A stretch of DNA of 64,000 bases from Euglena gracilis (Eukaryota; Euglenida; Euglenophyceae; Euglenales). The position numbers were made by a program, and so were the translations under genes. How positions within the stretch are numbered: position 1 is the first letter of the stretch; each line of letters starts with the position of its first letter. Shown piece by piece: positions 11,086 through 22,385 of the stretch. The notes under the pieces were generated by a model. The model did no database searches and was not told the origin of the DNA. It was given only the letters and a program-made list of their open reading frames with translations. The stretch lies in NCBI GenBank assembly GCA_039621445.1, contig CP154954.1:2480001-2544000 (forward strand). Direction: 5' to 3'.

Positions 11086-13361
11086 GAATTTTATGACTTT
11101 TTTTTTGACTTGCATCATTTTTATGATTTTTTGTTTTTGTTGTTGTTTTTCCGGTCGCCCAGAAATTGTTCTAAAGAAACGTTTTTTTTTTGAGGGTCTT
11201 TGTCATGACTCATTCTGTTTCACTTGTGGTTTCTCCTCGGGGGGCTGAGGGGCCCCGCCAACACCGTCGCCCCTGAAGGGCCACCTGCGGCCCTCCCTCA
11301 GGCTGTACCTCTCCCCCCCCCCCCGGAGCCCCTCACGTTCACCGTTCTGTGGCAGCACAACCGCAACCCAACGAGTCAATGGCCAATTTCCCCCCCAAAA
11401 CTCCCCAAGGACCCCTCCCCCCCCCAGGACCCCCCAAGACAGGGTCCTGGGGAGAACTGGCCATGTGTGACTGCAACACAGCGACGTCGTTGGAAACGGC
11501 CCAGGTGGGTGCCAGACCAAGCTGCTTTTTGACTCAGAGTCACCCTGGGCCATGGGAGTGGTGGGTGGGTCCAGGGCTGACCCTCCCCCGGGAGGTTGGT
11601 GGTCCCGCGCCCCGGCGTCTGGGTATGGGTCGAGCCGACGTATTTTGTCGCTTCGTGTCAAAAACTACGAGGAAATGGGTTGCCAGCCAAAAAAAGTATC
11701 ACATTGGTTTTTTACTGCTGATTTTTATGAATTTTATGACTTTTTTTTTGACTTGCATCATTTTTATGATTTTTTGTTTTTGTTGTTGTTTTTCCGGTCG
11801 CCCAGAAATTGTTCTAAAGAAACGTTTTTTTTTTGAGGGTCTTTGTCATGACTCATTCTGTTTCACTTGTGGTTTCTCCTCGGGGGGCTGAGGGGTCCCG
11901 CCAACACCGTCGCCCCGCTGCCCGCCCTGAAGGGCCACCTGCGGCCCTCCCTCAGGCTGTACCTCTCCCCCCCCCCCCGAGCCCCCTCCGTTCCCCGTTC
12001 TTTGGCCGCACAAACGAAAACCAAACGAGTCAATGGCCAAATTCCCCCCCAAAACTCCCCAAGGACCCCTCCCCCCTCCAGGACCCCCAAGACAGGGTCC
12101 TGGGGAGAACTGGCCATGTGTGACTGCAACACAGCGACGTCGTTGGAAACGGCCCAGGTGGGTGCCAGACCAAGCTGCTTTTTGACTCAGAGTCACCCTG
12201 GGCCATGGGAGTGGTGGGTGGGTCCAGGGCTGACCCTCCCCCGGGAGGTTGGTGGTCCCGCGCCCCGGGGTCTGGGTATGGGTCGAGCCGACGTATTTTG
12301 TCGCTTCGTGTCAAAAACTACGAGGAAATGGGTTGCCAGCCAAAAAAAGTATCACATTGGTTTTTTACTGCTGATTTTTATGAATTTTATGAATTTCTTT
12401 GACTTGCATCATTTTTTCGATTTTTTGTTTTTGTTGTTGATTTTCCGGTCGCCCAGAAAGTGTTCTTCAGAATTGAGGGTCTTTGTCATGACTCATTCTG
12501 TTTCACTTGTGGTTTCTCCTCGGGGGGCTGAGGGGCCCCGCAAACACCGTCGCCCCGCTGCCCGCCCTGAAGGGCCACCTGCGGCCCTCTCTCAGGCTGT
12601 TCCTCTCCCCCCCCCGGAGCCCCTCACGTTCACCGTTCTGGTGGGTGGGTCCAGGGCTGACCCTCCCCCGGGAGGTTGGTGGTCCCGCGCCCCGGGGTCT
12701 GGGTATGGGTCGAGCCGACGTATTTTGTCGCTTCGTGTCAAAAACTACGAGGAAATGGGTTGCCAGCCAAAAAAAGTATCACATTGGTTTTTTACTGCTG
12801 ATTTTTATGAATTTTATGAATTTCTTTGACTTGCATCATTTTTTCGATTTTTTGTTTTTGTTGTTGATTTTCCGGTCGCCCAGAAAGTGTTCTTCAGAAT
12901 TGAGGGTCTTTGTCATGACTCATTCTGTTTCACTTGTGGTTTCTCCTCGGGGGGCTGAGGGGCCCCGCAAACACCGTCGCCCCGCTGCCCGCCCTGAAGG
13001 GCCACCTGCGGCCCTCTCTCAGGCTGTTCCTCTCCCCCCCCCGGAGCCCCTCACGTTCACCGTTCTGTGGCAGCACAACCATCTGCTGCAACGCGGCGAC
13101 CCGCAGAACCCCGGCCATGGCCTTTTGGGTTGGTGGCGAGGAGCGGTGTTAAGTACGTGGGCCCAGGGGATGGTGAGTGTCCAGAGGGTCAAAGGAAGTG
13201 ACTGAATGCATTTGGGACAGCTGAATGGAGGTTTAAAAAAAATCCCCCCGCATACTCAGGATGTGATTTCACAGGTTAATTCATCTCGTTTTCGAAATTT
13301 TTTTTGTGAAGAAAAAATATTTTTTTGACATAATCGTCATTCTTTGCACCCTTCCTGACAA
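11086..13361 (+). repeat. Tandem array C, diverged third copy
   Basis: Homologous to the arrays at 3.5 and 29.5 kb. It enters mid-unit at GAATTTTATGAC and leaves at CTTTGCACCCTTCCTGACAA, the same right limit as the others share. Unit starts are at 11632, 12285 and 12712. The 427-bp spacing of the last pair shows that an internal stretch was lost between LTFTVL and the GTGGGTGGGTCCAGG phrase. It joins on the left to a broken copy of the element seen at 22471, within a CAGGCCAG stretch. Confidence 0.9.
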
Positions 13362-14067
13362 CAGTTCCAGTCCCTCGGTGTCAAGAGGCTGAAGGATACC
13401 TCTGGGTTCTCATTTTTTGGGGGGAAAAGAGAGAGAAACAAAAATCCACGCCAATGACCTCTGGACTGCCAAAAAGGGGCGAACCATCCCGACAAGTTTT
13501 CTCTGTCCAAAAACGTTGTGTCCCAAATCACCTCACACGTGGGAAAACAATAAAAACTTTGCCCCCCTCTCCTTTTGCAAGGACAACGCTGAAGTCAATG
13601 CTTTTTAATGGATGCTTCAGCTTCGGATTGGATTTCAAGGCCAGGCCAATCCCCCAGAGCAAGTTTGCGAGGGCAGCCACATGACACCTCCCCCAGGGGT
13701 AAGGGACGCAACGCAAAATGCCTTTTTTGTAAACCGCTGGGAATATGTCGGCCAAAGTCCACGAAGAATGTTATTTCGGGGGAGCAATGTTGTTTTTATT
13801 TGGCAAGCAAATTTCATAATTTTTGAATGTAAAATTTTGACCCTGTTTCTATCCTGAACGCTATCGTACTCATCTTACTCCATGGTGATTGTGCAATTGT
13901 CACAGAAACGTGGAATGTGCCTGTAACAGGGGACCCCCAAAATACGAGGCATTTTTGCTTTCCGGCGTGAAGTGCCACAGTTTTTTGCAGCCAGGGTTTT
14001 CCCCCCTGTCCAAGCACCCCCCCTTTCCTTTTTCCCTATTTTTCCGGGGCTTGGACAAGGGAGGAGG
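13362..14067. other. Noncoding DNA, no gene seen
   Basis: Mixed composition, no exon with both open frame and splice-like borders. Begins exactly at the right limit of array C. Confidence 0.4.
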
Positions 14068-14392
14068 TAAACCCCCCCCCACCTATAAGAAACCCGTTTC
14101 TTACAGGTGGGTTTCCAAAAAATGGCCCGAGGGGTTTCTTATAGGTGGGTTTCAATGTCCGAAAAAGTTTTGAGCCGACAAAAGGCCAAAAGTGGCCAAA
14201 AACGGTCAAAAATTTCCTTCGGCGCCTTCGGCACCGAAGAAAAAAGGGGGTGGTTGGGTTCAAAGCTCCCTAGGGGTTTCTTATAGGTGGGGGTTTCTTA
14301 TAGGTGGGCGTCGGTCCGAAAATGCCCAAAGGGTTTCTTATAGGTGGGGGTTTCTTATAGAGGGGGGTTTCTTATAGGTGGGGGGGGGTTTA
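14068..14392. mobile_element. MITE-like element with repeated TTTCTTATAGGTGGG units
   Basis: The ends are long inverted repeats: TAAACCCCCCCCCACCTATA on the left matches the reverse complement on the right for about 26 bases. The unit GTTTCTTATAGGTGGG recurs inside at 14097 (variant), 14139, 14276, 14294, 14332, 14350 and 14367. In the middle sits the palindrome TTCGGCGCC-TTCGGCACCGAA next to AAAATTTCC. Both ends abut TA, so a 2-bp TA target (mariner-like) is possible. No transposase. Confidence 0.8.
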
Positions 14393-14403
14393 AGTGAATC
14401 CAC

Positions 14404-14619
14404 AGGAGCGGTGGTGGGCGGTGTGCCGTGGGCATCAAACGGCGCGGGAAAGCCGCCCCGCGGCTGGGGCGAGCGGCGCTGCCCGGCGCGCGAGCGGTGT
14501 TCGCTGATGAGCCGGCCCCCGCCGTGCGTTCGCCGCCGCCGCGGACAACTGATGCCCCCAAATCGAGGGGCGTGGCAGTTTCCCGGCAGGCTCCCCCACG
14601 CTGACCTGTGGAGTGCCCC
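14404..14619 (+). CDS. GC-rich exon-like island, unassigned
   Basis: Begins after AATCCACAG and is much richer in GC than its flanks. Two frames stay open for most of the length (one reads AVFADEPAPAVRSPPP; another reads WQFPGRLPHADLWSA). It is bounded on the left by the MITE at 14068-14392 and on the right by the TIR element at 14620. I cannot choose a frame or family. Confidence 0.3.
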
Positions 14620-14908
14620 CAGGCTTGTGCTTCGTCGGGTGCCTACCCCACGGGGGGGGTGCTTGGGGCATGGCACCCTATAGCACCCATCCGACCCCCC
14701 CGGGGGGGGGTAGGGTTTTGGGGGTGCCTGCCCATAGCAGGCACCCCCCTCCAACCCCGGCGCAAAGGTGCCGGGGGCCCGGAAAAGGCCATTTTCAATG
14801 AAAATTTCCTGGGCCCCCCAGACCCCCCCGGGGCGTGTACCTGCTAAGGGCAGGCACCCAAGAGCACCCACCCCCCCTCCCCCCCCCCAGTCGGTAAGCA
14901 CAAGCCTG
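14620..14908. mobile_element. hAT-like MITE, TIR CAGGCTTGTGCTT
   Basis: The left end CAGGCTTGTGCTT (14620-14632) is the exact reverse complement of the right end (14896-14908). The same TIR, one base changed, occurs on the element at 55011-55385. Flanking 8-mers, taken with a one-base shift, agree at 6 of 8 positions (GTGCCCCC and GTGCGCCA). Internally it carries TGCCTGCCCATAGCAGGCA-type palindromes. Confidence 0.7.
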
Positions 14909-15156
14909 TGCGCCACCCGCGACCCCAACGTTCGTCATCACAGGTCCCTCGCGGCCCATGCGCACTCCTTCTTTGAGGGTTGACCCGCTCCCCTTCGGAT
15001 CCGCGCAGCGCCGCGGTCCCAAGAAGCGGGGTCTCGTCTTTTGGTGCTCAGCGACCCGCGGGGGCATGTCCGGCCCCCTCCCAGTGCCTTCGGGCTCCAG
15101 CGCACCCCCTGGACCTGAAGTTAGCGTGGGATTGGTGGGGTATTGATCCCGGCGCA
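14909..15156 (+). CDS. GC-rich exon-like island, unassigned
   Basis: High-GC continuation after the MITE at 14620-14908. One frame reads LCATRDPNVRHHRSLAAHAH to a TGA at about 14983; another reads APAHPLDLKLAWDWWGIDPG at the right end. The second phrase is protein-like, but no family is recognised. The island ends at a 15-bp-stem hairpin. Confidence 0.28.
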
Positions 15157-15193
15157 TGGCCGCCAGAGCCCCGGGAGCGGGCTCTGGCGGCCA
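15157..15193. repeat. Hairpin, perfect 15-bp GC-rich stem
   Basis: TGGCCGCCAGAGCCC at 15157-15171 pairs exactly with 15179-15193 around a 7-base loop. The phrase GCGCATGGCCGCCA at its left recurs at 19632, so it belongs to a dispersed element. Confidence 0.85.
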
Positions 15194-15202
15194 GATCCCC
15201 GG

Positions 15203-15455
15203 GAGGCTATTTATATTTATTTATATTTATTACTGGTGTTGTTGTCATTATTATTGTGATTACTATTTTTATTATTGCTATTGCTATTGTTATAGTTATT
15301 GTTATTGTTATTGTTATTGTTATTGTTATTGTTATTGTTATTGTTATTGTTATTTTTGTTATTTATTTATTCATTTGTTTGTTTGTTTATTATTTATTTA
15401 TTTTATTTTATTTATTTATTTATATTTTTTTTATTTATATTTTTTTTATTTCAAT
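15203..15455 (+). repeat. TTATTG/TTTA microsatellite
   Basis: Long run of TTATTG hexamers (clearest at 15290-15358), grading into ATTT repeats. The hydrophobic open frame across it is a by-product of the repeat. Confidence 0.95.
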
Positions 15456-16959
15456 GATCGGTGACCCCCCCCCCAGGGTGTGGGGTCGAGCTGACTGGGA
15501 CTCCTGGGCAACCGTCAATCAAATGCCAGGGGGGCATTTGATTGCTCCATTCAGAACCATTATGGCCATTGCCAAGTCTTTTGGATCAATGGGGGCTATT
15601 TTGGTCATTTTTTGGCCACTGCTGGCCACTACCCTTTTTTGGCAAATCAACTGTTATTTTGGTCATTTGAGCCGTTTTCCATTGATAATCATCGTAATTT
15701 TCCGGAAACGGCTGAAATGGCCGAAAAAAAGTTGTTAAACCTGGTCTAAATGGCCCCAAAATGGTTCGAAATGGTCGAAAATGGTCCGAGGTTGATTGTT
15801 GTTTGTTATCGCATGGAATGGCCCCAAAGTGGCCCAAAATGGCTTGAAATGGATTGCCAGTTGGTAACCTAAACATGTCCAAATATGGCCCAGTTCCAGA
15901 AAAATCGCATATTTTCCGCACATTTTTCCGTATTTAGCGTGTATTCCCGCATGACCCCCCAAATGACTTTGCAATGCCCTAAAGCTTTGCGTGCCCGAAG
16001 AACTTCGCTGGGGGGAAGGCCGAAAAAGGTCGGTCCAAATCACATTGCCCGCCCCTTTCAATGAAAAGACACGAAAAATGATGCATCTTTTTTTGGGAAA
16101 TCAGGACGTGGTCAGCGCAAAAAAAAAATGCCATAAAATTTGCCACACTGCTCTGTATTTGATGAACAGAAGCATTAAATTATGTTACAGATAGATACAA
16201 ATGAACAGAATGTGACAACAAATTTCTTTTGGGAAATGTGATCAATCGGTCTATCAATGGTTTTGGGTGCTTCCAAATAACTTTGCAGGGGGTCGGGGCC
16301 AAAAATATCCATCCACTAATTTTTGAAAAGAGTTATTTGGGGGGGGTTATTTTTGCGCATATTTGGGGGGGCTTTTAGTGCACATCCCTCCCCAGAGGGT
16401 TGCTCGCAATTTTTTTCACCTCCATGTGTTTATTTCCAGACTTACAAACCTAGACCATGTTAAGCCAAGGTTGGAACGTTTTCAACAAAAAATGATGGAA
16501 ATTGATGGAGATTGAATTTGCATGTTTCTTTAAGAACACAACAGAAGATGAAGTGTTCCATTTTTTCCAAAAAACAGGTTTTTTTTATTTTGTTTTAAAC
16601 GAGCTGCCAGCTATGCCAGAAACACATACCAAGAAAGGTCAGCAGACATGTTAACAAACAACCCCCCACAGCACAGGGCAGCATCCCTCCTGGCTTTAAT
16701 CCCCTAAAACTTGTACACCGTGTGTCGTGTGTGCATCTCAGGCAGGTTCAACGTCCATGGATTCGAAACATGACCATTTTCAAAGGAAAATTGGCGGGTC
16801 ATCAGGCACTGGGGTCCAAAACTGACCCCCGGGGGGGGGGTGCCTGCTATATGCAGCCACCCCATAGCACCTCGCCTCCCCCAGGGTTGTTCAAAAAAAA
16901 CAGCCTGCACACAGGAAAAAAATAAATCTGGAAACCCAGCTGGTTTTTTCGCACCCCTT
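15456..16959. other. Noncoding DNA, no gene seen
   Basis: TGGCC-AAAA and AATGGC words are frequent at 15540-15860. G- and C-runs occur near 16340 and 16825. A right-end-like phrase AACAGCCTG at 16902-16910 resembles the CAGGCTG ends of the hAT-like elements, but no partner was found. Confidence 0.4.
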
Positions 16960-16966
16960 CTCCGTT

Positions 16967-17186
16967 GTCCGTGGTGCCAACCGCTTTGCTTGCCCCATCC
17001 CATCGTCCCCGCAGGAATGCTGGCCTCTCTCGCACTATGGTTTTGCTTCCTCTCCGTGGCGATGAGCAAGTCCAAGACGCGGCCCTCCTCCACCCAGCCT
17101 TGGGGACAGAGCATGTGTGGCGGGATGGAGCAGCATGGCGCTGGAGGCGAGGAGCGGCCGGTTGGAATTGAAAGGGACACCCACGC
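16967..17186 (+). CDS. Exon-like island with possible membrane segment
   Basis: Follows an acceptor-like CCCATCGTCCCCGCAG. One frame reads GMLASLALWFCFLSVAMSKS, a plausible transmembrane or signal-anchor stretch followed by a basic residue. A second frame over the same bases is equally open, and so is the minus strand. The frame is therefore uncertain, and so is the reading as an N-terminal anchor. Confidence 0.22.
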
Positions 17187-19403
17187 CTGAGCAGACCTGT
17201 TCGTAGGACTGTGTTGTTGCTGCCGCCCACAAAGCATGGGGGTGTTTTAGACTGCGGTGGAATGGCTGGCAGAGCAGGAAGAATTGGGAGTGCCTTTGCC
17301 AGATGGCTCCAAGCACCTTCGATGACGCAAGGCGATGCGAGGGCGATACCGGAGTTTTGGAGGGCAAAGGTGGGGCTCTGAAGCAGGGCAGGGTTTTTTT
17401 GGCCATTGTCTTACAGCTTCAGCCGTTTTGGCTGCATTTGTCCAATTTTTGGCCACTTTTGGTCACTTTGGCCGTTGGTTGTTTTTGGCCATATTTCGGC
17501 CACTTTAAGCCACTTTTGACTGTTTTTTTTTTGCTGTTGTTTTTTGCCCATTTTTTTTGGTCATCTTTTACCCATTTGACCATTTTTTTGCACAATTGTG
17601 AGCCGCTTTTTGTGCTTTTGGTCATTTTACAGTCAGGACAAAAATGACAGGAAACAAAAATGATGGGTGAGAAATAAGTAATAATAAAATATGGGAAATT
17701 TTCTATTTTGATGATGGGAAAATTCAACTTTCCGCAGAAAATGTTGATAACTTTTCCCTCTTATAATGAAAGTTTTTGAGCAAAAAAGCAAAGTTTCAAA
17801 AAAAGTCAAAATGGTCTTCTGGGTGTCTTTTTTGTGATTTTTTATGAGAAACAGACCCAAAATCGACCATATGTTATATCTCCCCGTCTTTTTGTGTGTT
17901 AAATTTGACCACCTTGAACGTGGCCCCTTTAAAGGGGCATTGAAAGGGTTCGGGGGGCAAAAATGGCGGGGGAAAATATGGAAGAAATGGGTGTTTTCCC
18001 ATCATTTTTGTTCCCCGTCATTTTTGTCCGGACAAGAAACTCATTTTCTGCTTTTGGCCACTTTTGACTGGACACCCACCCACCTTTGGAGGCCATCCAA
18101 GGCTGGATGGGAATACCTGGCCGCACGAAGGGCGGATCGTTTATTTGGATTTGGGACAGGGTGCATGTGTGCAGGCGCTCGGGGTTCAGATTCATGATGT
18201 CTATTTGGGGCAAGGATGCAACAGGGACACGTTTGATCAGGTGCGTGGCAGGTGCACACTCATCTAAGCTTGTGCACGGAAGTTTCGGAGAATTTGACAG
18301 GGGGCCAAACTGGGCCAGAAGCGAAGTTGGGCACTGGCCATGAACAGACAAGTTAGTTCATGGAAGGGAGGGAGAGGGTCCCAAGGTCCCAAAAAGTTCC
18401 AAAAACAGCATTTCTTCCTGAACTGTACCGAGATATGGGGGGGGGAGGGTCCTGGGGTCCCAACTGTGCTGCCAACCCCTTCTTGTTTTCGCCGTTCTGT
18501 GGAGTGCATGAAGCAAACACTTTTTTCAGTGTCCCATGGACAATGGGAAATGAGGGATTGAATTTATTTTGAGACCCTTTTTGCGCACAAATGATTGAAA
18601 TTACACTCCTTTGCACAATTACCCAAATAACTTTTTCGTTTTTGTTTGCGCAGTTATGCAAGTGAATACAGATAATTAAACCTCACTGGAACCTTTCCTG
18701 ACGTATTTTTTATTGCATTTAAAATGGATGCATGATTGGGCGGTCTTCTGTCATGTTCCCTGAAATGTATTTTCAACCCTCTTACTCATCTTTCCGTCAG
18801 CCATTGGACAGGAATCAGATTTCGATGTCTTACAGCCTGACCCAAAAAAATAGAGTCTTCGCACCCCCTTCTTCAAAGACCTCATTCGCATGCCTTGAAA
18901 TGCTGCACAAAAGAGCACTTGTGAACCAGGGCAGTTCTCAAGGGACAGAAACGCCTTTTTTTCTCTTCAGCACCCCCCCCCCTTGCGGACCGCACATTAG
19001 GCCAAAGGGACAGCCAAAGGCCGATCTGGTGATTGAATGGGGGCAAAATGAAAATTCCAAAACCACAGTTTTGACGTTCTGGATGGATGGGCGATGGGGG
19101 TCAAGAGGCCCAAGGCATTCCCCCCCCCCAGATTCGACCCATTTTTGCCAAATATGCCATTTGCGGCCTTCTTTTTCCCCTGGATTTTGCATTTAATGGG
19201 ACCGGGTTTTTTTTTCAAATGTGGTTTTGGGGGGGGGCCTGATGTGAACCCCCCCAAAATCGGTTCTGCAAAGAGTGTGTGTGGGAACTGGACGGCTGGA
19301 GGTATTGCTCCCTTTCCTGTTTCCTGTGGCCAGTGACGGCCTCGTGGGATCGGAACGCCCCGGGTTGGGATGGGAGGTGACGCTCGACCCCCAAGGCTGT
19401 CCC
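17187..19403. other. Mostly noncoding DNA
   Basis: Apart from the segment at 18096-18240, I see only scattered TGGCCA/TTTTGGCC words (17400-17600), G-runs and A/T-rich stretches. The 19340-19400 part is GC-rich and may contain coding sequence that leads into the island at 19404. Confidence 0.35.
18096..18240 (+). CDS. Exon-like segment, unassigned
   Basis: Open frame reading EGRIVYLDLGQGACVQALGV and DVYLGQGCNRDTFDQ. It ends at CAG|GTGCGTGG, one of the few good GT donors in the window, and begins after ATCCAAG. No family is recognised. Confidence 0.28.
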
Positions 19404-19425
19404 CCAGGTCGGAGGGCACCCCCCT
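19404..19425 (+). CDS. Left part of exon split by a TIR element
   Basis: After CCCCCAG the bases read (R)SEGTPL, ending in the 8-mer ACCCCCCT. The same 8-mer restarts after the element at 20538, and the frame then runs on as QRLFAHSKVTRER. The exact left limit is a guess based on the AG. Confidence 0.4.
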
Positions 19426-19548
19426 CAGGCTTCTTTTTAAAAAAGTTCGCCCCCCCCGGGGGGGGTGCTGTGGGTTGTGACGGGGATGAGCAACCCCAAA
19501 CACGGGGGGGGTCGGGTTTTGGGATGGGTGTGGGTACCTCCGCCCCTT

Positions 19549-19577
19549 GAGGAGCGGGGCGCTTGGCCCCGCTCCTC
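19549..19577. repeat. Hairpin, perfect 11-bp stem
   Basis: GAGGAGCGGGG pairs with CCCCGCTCCTC around the loop CGCTTGG. It lies inside the element at 19426-20537. Confidence 0.8.
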
Positions 19578-20298
19578 CTTACATACAAACTTGGCCCCCC
19601 CCTTAAGGTTGGTTTTTGGCCTTTAATTTTAGCGCATGGCCGCCAAAATTCTTAACATGCAAACTTGGCCCCCGTAAGGTTGGCCCCCGGCCTCACCTTC
19701 AATCATGGCCCAGGCCAAGCGCCCGGGGGGGAGGTAGCGCTAACCCCCCCCAAATTAAGACACCCCCCCGATTTTCAGCAAAAATCCAAAAAAAACGACC
19801 CCCACAACAGTAAGACCCCCCTCGGGATTCTTTGGGGAAAATCCAAAATAGAACCCCCCCCCAAACTGTGAAATTGTCCCTGAAATGGTGATTTTTTTAC
19901 GTTTTTTTCCATTTTGCCTATCATGTATGTGTCAAAATTGGCATTTTGCAGACGTTTTTTTGCTCATTGCCAAAAATCGCCCCAAAACCCCCTTTAGGAT
20001 TTTCAACAACAAACCCAAAAAGGACACCTAGGGTCTTATTATTTCAAAAATAAAATATTATTTATTAATATTACTGTTTTATATTAATATTAATATTAAC
20101 ATTAATATTTTATTCCACTCTATATTCATATTAATAATATTTACAAATATATAGCCTCGCCATAGTCTAGACTCCCCTATCCATTATCAATGTACTTACC
20201 TCACTCCTCTTCTCTTCTCATTATCATTCATCCATTACTATCATCCTCTAAATCATCTACTCGCCTCTCCTCTCCCTCCACTCCTTCCTCTCTCTCCC

Positions 20299-20339
20299 TC
20301 TCCTCTCCTCTCCTCTCCTCTCCTCTCCTCTCCTCTCCT
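20299..20339 (+). repeat. CTCTC pentanucleotide microsatellite
   Basis: About eight tandem copies of TCTCC/CTCTC within a longer pyrimidine-only tract (20210-20395). Confidence 0.95.
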
Positions 20340-20537
20340 TCCTCCCTTTCTTCCTCTCCTCCTCTTCCCGTCCCCTCCTCTCTTCTGTTCTCTTAATCAG
20401 TCTGAATATGATATAGTATGAATAGTAATCTTACTTAATCTTTAAGACTGAGCCCCGGAGGGGTGCGCCAGCAATGGGGAGGCACCCCGTAGCACAAGCC
20501 ACCCACCTCCTCCCCAGGGTTATTGAGAAGAAGCCTG

Positions 20538-20627
20538 ACCCCCCTGCAGCGGCTTTTCGCTCACAGCAAAGTCACCCGCGAGCGCCATTTCCTGTGGCTG
20601 AATGTGCAGAACTGGAACCAGGCTGTA
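20538..20627 (+). CDS. Right part of exon split by a TIR element
   Basis: Continues the frame from 19425 as QRLFAHSKVTRERHFLWLN then VQNWNQ. It can be read on to a TGA near 20650, but exon quality ends around AACTGGAACCAG. The phrase is protein-like, with alternating basic and aromatic residues and no low-complexity bias. I do not recognise the family. Its position between TIR elements on the plus strand, ahead of the 22-kb island, is compatible with a single gene spread over 19.4-23 kb. Confidence 0.45.
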
Positions 20628-21685
20628 TTGGCGAATCCTGATGTCTGACACCCTGCCATCAACCCCCCCCCCGAGAAACTGTTATCCCCGGAAAATTGTC
20701 CTCTGCCCTCCGTACCCGCTAAGGTGTCCTCATGGGAACCTGTCTCTTCTTCCAGCCATTTCTGAACTCCCACATGCATTAGATTTTTGATAATGCTGAG
20801 CTCTCTGAGTTCTCACATTAATTGCTCCTCTTATGCCCCACCCCACACAGCCCACAAAAAAGGTATTTCTGGTAAGTTTTTTTTAAAGAAAAATTGTGTA
20901 TTTGCAAAAAGATGGTGGATTTGCAAAAAAACAATGGTGGATTTCTTTGCCAAAGAGTGATTTTATTAAAATTATTTTTTTAAAAAAATCCAAAAATCAG
21001 GGAAAATTTTTTTGCATATTCTTCAAAAACAACAGAAATGCTCTGTGATTGAGTTGTTCCTGTCTTTCCTGCTGGAAAAGCTCGGGGTGGAGGGGGGCAT
21101 CATGACACGAGGTAGGAAGCAGGTCTCTGAGGACTCTGAGGACAGGTCAGCGACCACAGGACCAGAAGGCAATTTCCCAGAGGTCCGTCAGAGGAAAAGC
21201 ATTTGGCATCGAGAGACATTTGTGACCCTCCCCCTGCTGAGAAAAAATTCCGAAAACCTTGGTTCTTCAACAACTCACGAAACATGCTTTTTCAAGAAAA
21301 ATATCAAGCAATTAATAGGAGACAAGTTAGCAGGTGCAAAACGTACAACCATCAAGACCATCAAAGGCAAGTCTATCAAGGCCTCAACATACGAATTAAA
21401 TATTGGGTTATAAGATGGCTGGTATCAGTCTTTTGGGAGGGAAGAAGAGGACAAGGATCATGTTTCGTCAGTATGAGAGGCCGGCGCATTTTCAGGGTGA
21501 TAACCTGGGCAACACAGAGGTGGGTGTAGAACAGGGTCAGGTGGTGCCTCCAAAAATTTATTTGCGCTCCCCCAGAGATGTGAGAATTATCGACATCATC
21601 AATGTGCTTTTGTTTACCAAATGGTCATATTCCATTTACCTGGTGTGTGGGTGTGGGTGGTGGGGGGGGGGGTGTGGTGTGTGTG

Positions 21686-21747
<62 letters not shown>

Positions 21748-21999
21748 GTGTGTGTGTGTGTGTTGTGTGTGTGGGTGGGTGGGTGTAGGTGGGTGTGGGT
21801 GTTGTGGGTGTGGGTGTGTTGTGTGTGTTGTGTGATGTGTGTTGTGTGTGTTGTGTGTGGGTGGGTGGTTGGGTGGGTGGGTAGGTGGGTGTGCAGTGTC
21901 ATTATTTCCTTCTAACATTCACCTCTAACCACTTAAAGGGTTTAATTGTTGGAACACACATTTTGAGTCATTTTTGCTCATTTCGGAAGAGGAAAGGGT
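20628..21999. other. Noncoding DNA between islands
   Basis: Contains A/T-rich sequence and the GT microsatellite listed separately. An open stretch near 21403-21640 (AGISLLGGKKRTRIMFRQYE) is possible coding, but it lacks clear borders. Confidence 0.35.
21667..21895 (+). repeat. GT microsatellite
   Basis: Long (GT)n with GGGTG interruptions. The Val/Cys-rich or Thr/His-rich frames across it are repeat artefacts. Confidence 0.97.
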
Positions 22000-22060
22000 T
22001 CAAGGCGGCCTGCCACAAGTGTCACAGTCCGGTTCCGGCACGCCGGGTTCATGTCCCGGC
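22000..22060 (+). CDS. Left part of exon split by MITE
   Basis: GC-rich sequence in the frame SVTVRFRHAGFMSR. It stops inside the 8-mer GTCCCGGC, which is repeated on the far side of the MITE. The left limit is not fixed. Confidence 0.45.
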
Positions 22061-22385
22061 CATGCCATTGCTTAACACCTGTCCCCCCCCCCGGGGGGGT
22101 GACTGACTGGTTTTTTGGCCCAGAGCCCCCCCCCCCCCGGGGGGTGGGATGGGCCCGAAAATGAAAAAGTGGCTGGCCTGGCGCCGAAGGCGCTGGAAAT
22201 TTTTTAGATTTTTTTGAGATTTTTTTGGCAAATTTTCATTGCCTCCAGGAGAGTGGCCGATCCACCCCCCCCCCCGGGGGGTAAAGTGACTGACCGGTTT
22301 TTTTCGGAAAAAGTGACTGACTCGTTTTTTTAAAAGGGAAAGTGACCTTCCCCTCCCCCCCCCCGGGTCGCTAAGCAATGGCATG
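22061..22385. mobile_element. hAT-like MITE, TIR CATGCCATTGCTTA, duplication GTCCCGGC
   Basis: Length 325 bp. The two 14-bp ends are perfect inverted repeats. The exact 8-bp direct repeat GTCCCGGC flanks it at 22053-22060 and 22386-22393. The interior has the GTGACTGACTGGTTTTTT phrases and C/G runs seen in the elements at 46.6 and 60.6 kb, and the palindrome GGCGCCGAAGGCGCTGG followed by AAATTTTTT. Removing the element and one repeat (333 bases) leaves the codons ATG TCC CGG CTG in frame. Confidence 0.92.

Larger units (their letters stand above)
19426..20537. mobile_element. hAT-like TIR element, 8-bp target duplication ACCCCCCT
   Basis: The left end CAGGCTTCTTTTT and the right end (reverse complement CAGGCTTCTTCTC) are inverted repeats. 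The bases just outside are ACCCCCCT on both sides (19418-19425 and 20538-20545), an exact 8-bp target duplication typical of hAT transposons. At 1112 bp without a transposase-like frame it is non-autonomous. Inside it are a GAGGAGCGGGG hairpin (19549-19577), an AT-rich tract (20040-20160) and a CTCTC repeat. It separates two halves of an open reading frame and so could be an intron. Confidence 0.8.

Noticed and set aside
14097-14380. TTTCTTATAGGTGGG units as telomeric repeat
   Set aside because: Units are irregularly spaced and inverted at the two ends, with a central palindrome; that is a MITE-like structure.
21625-21918. Thr/His-rich and Val/Cys-rich frames
   Set aside because: They are translations of the GT microsatellite.
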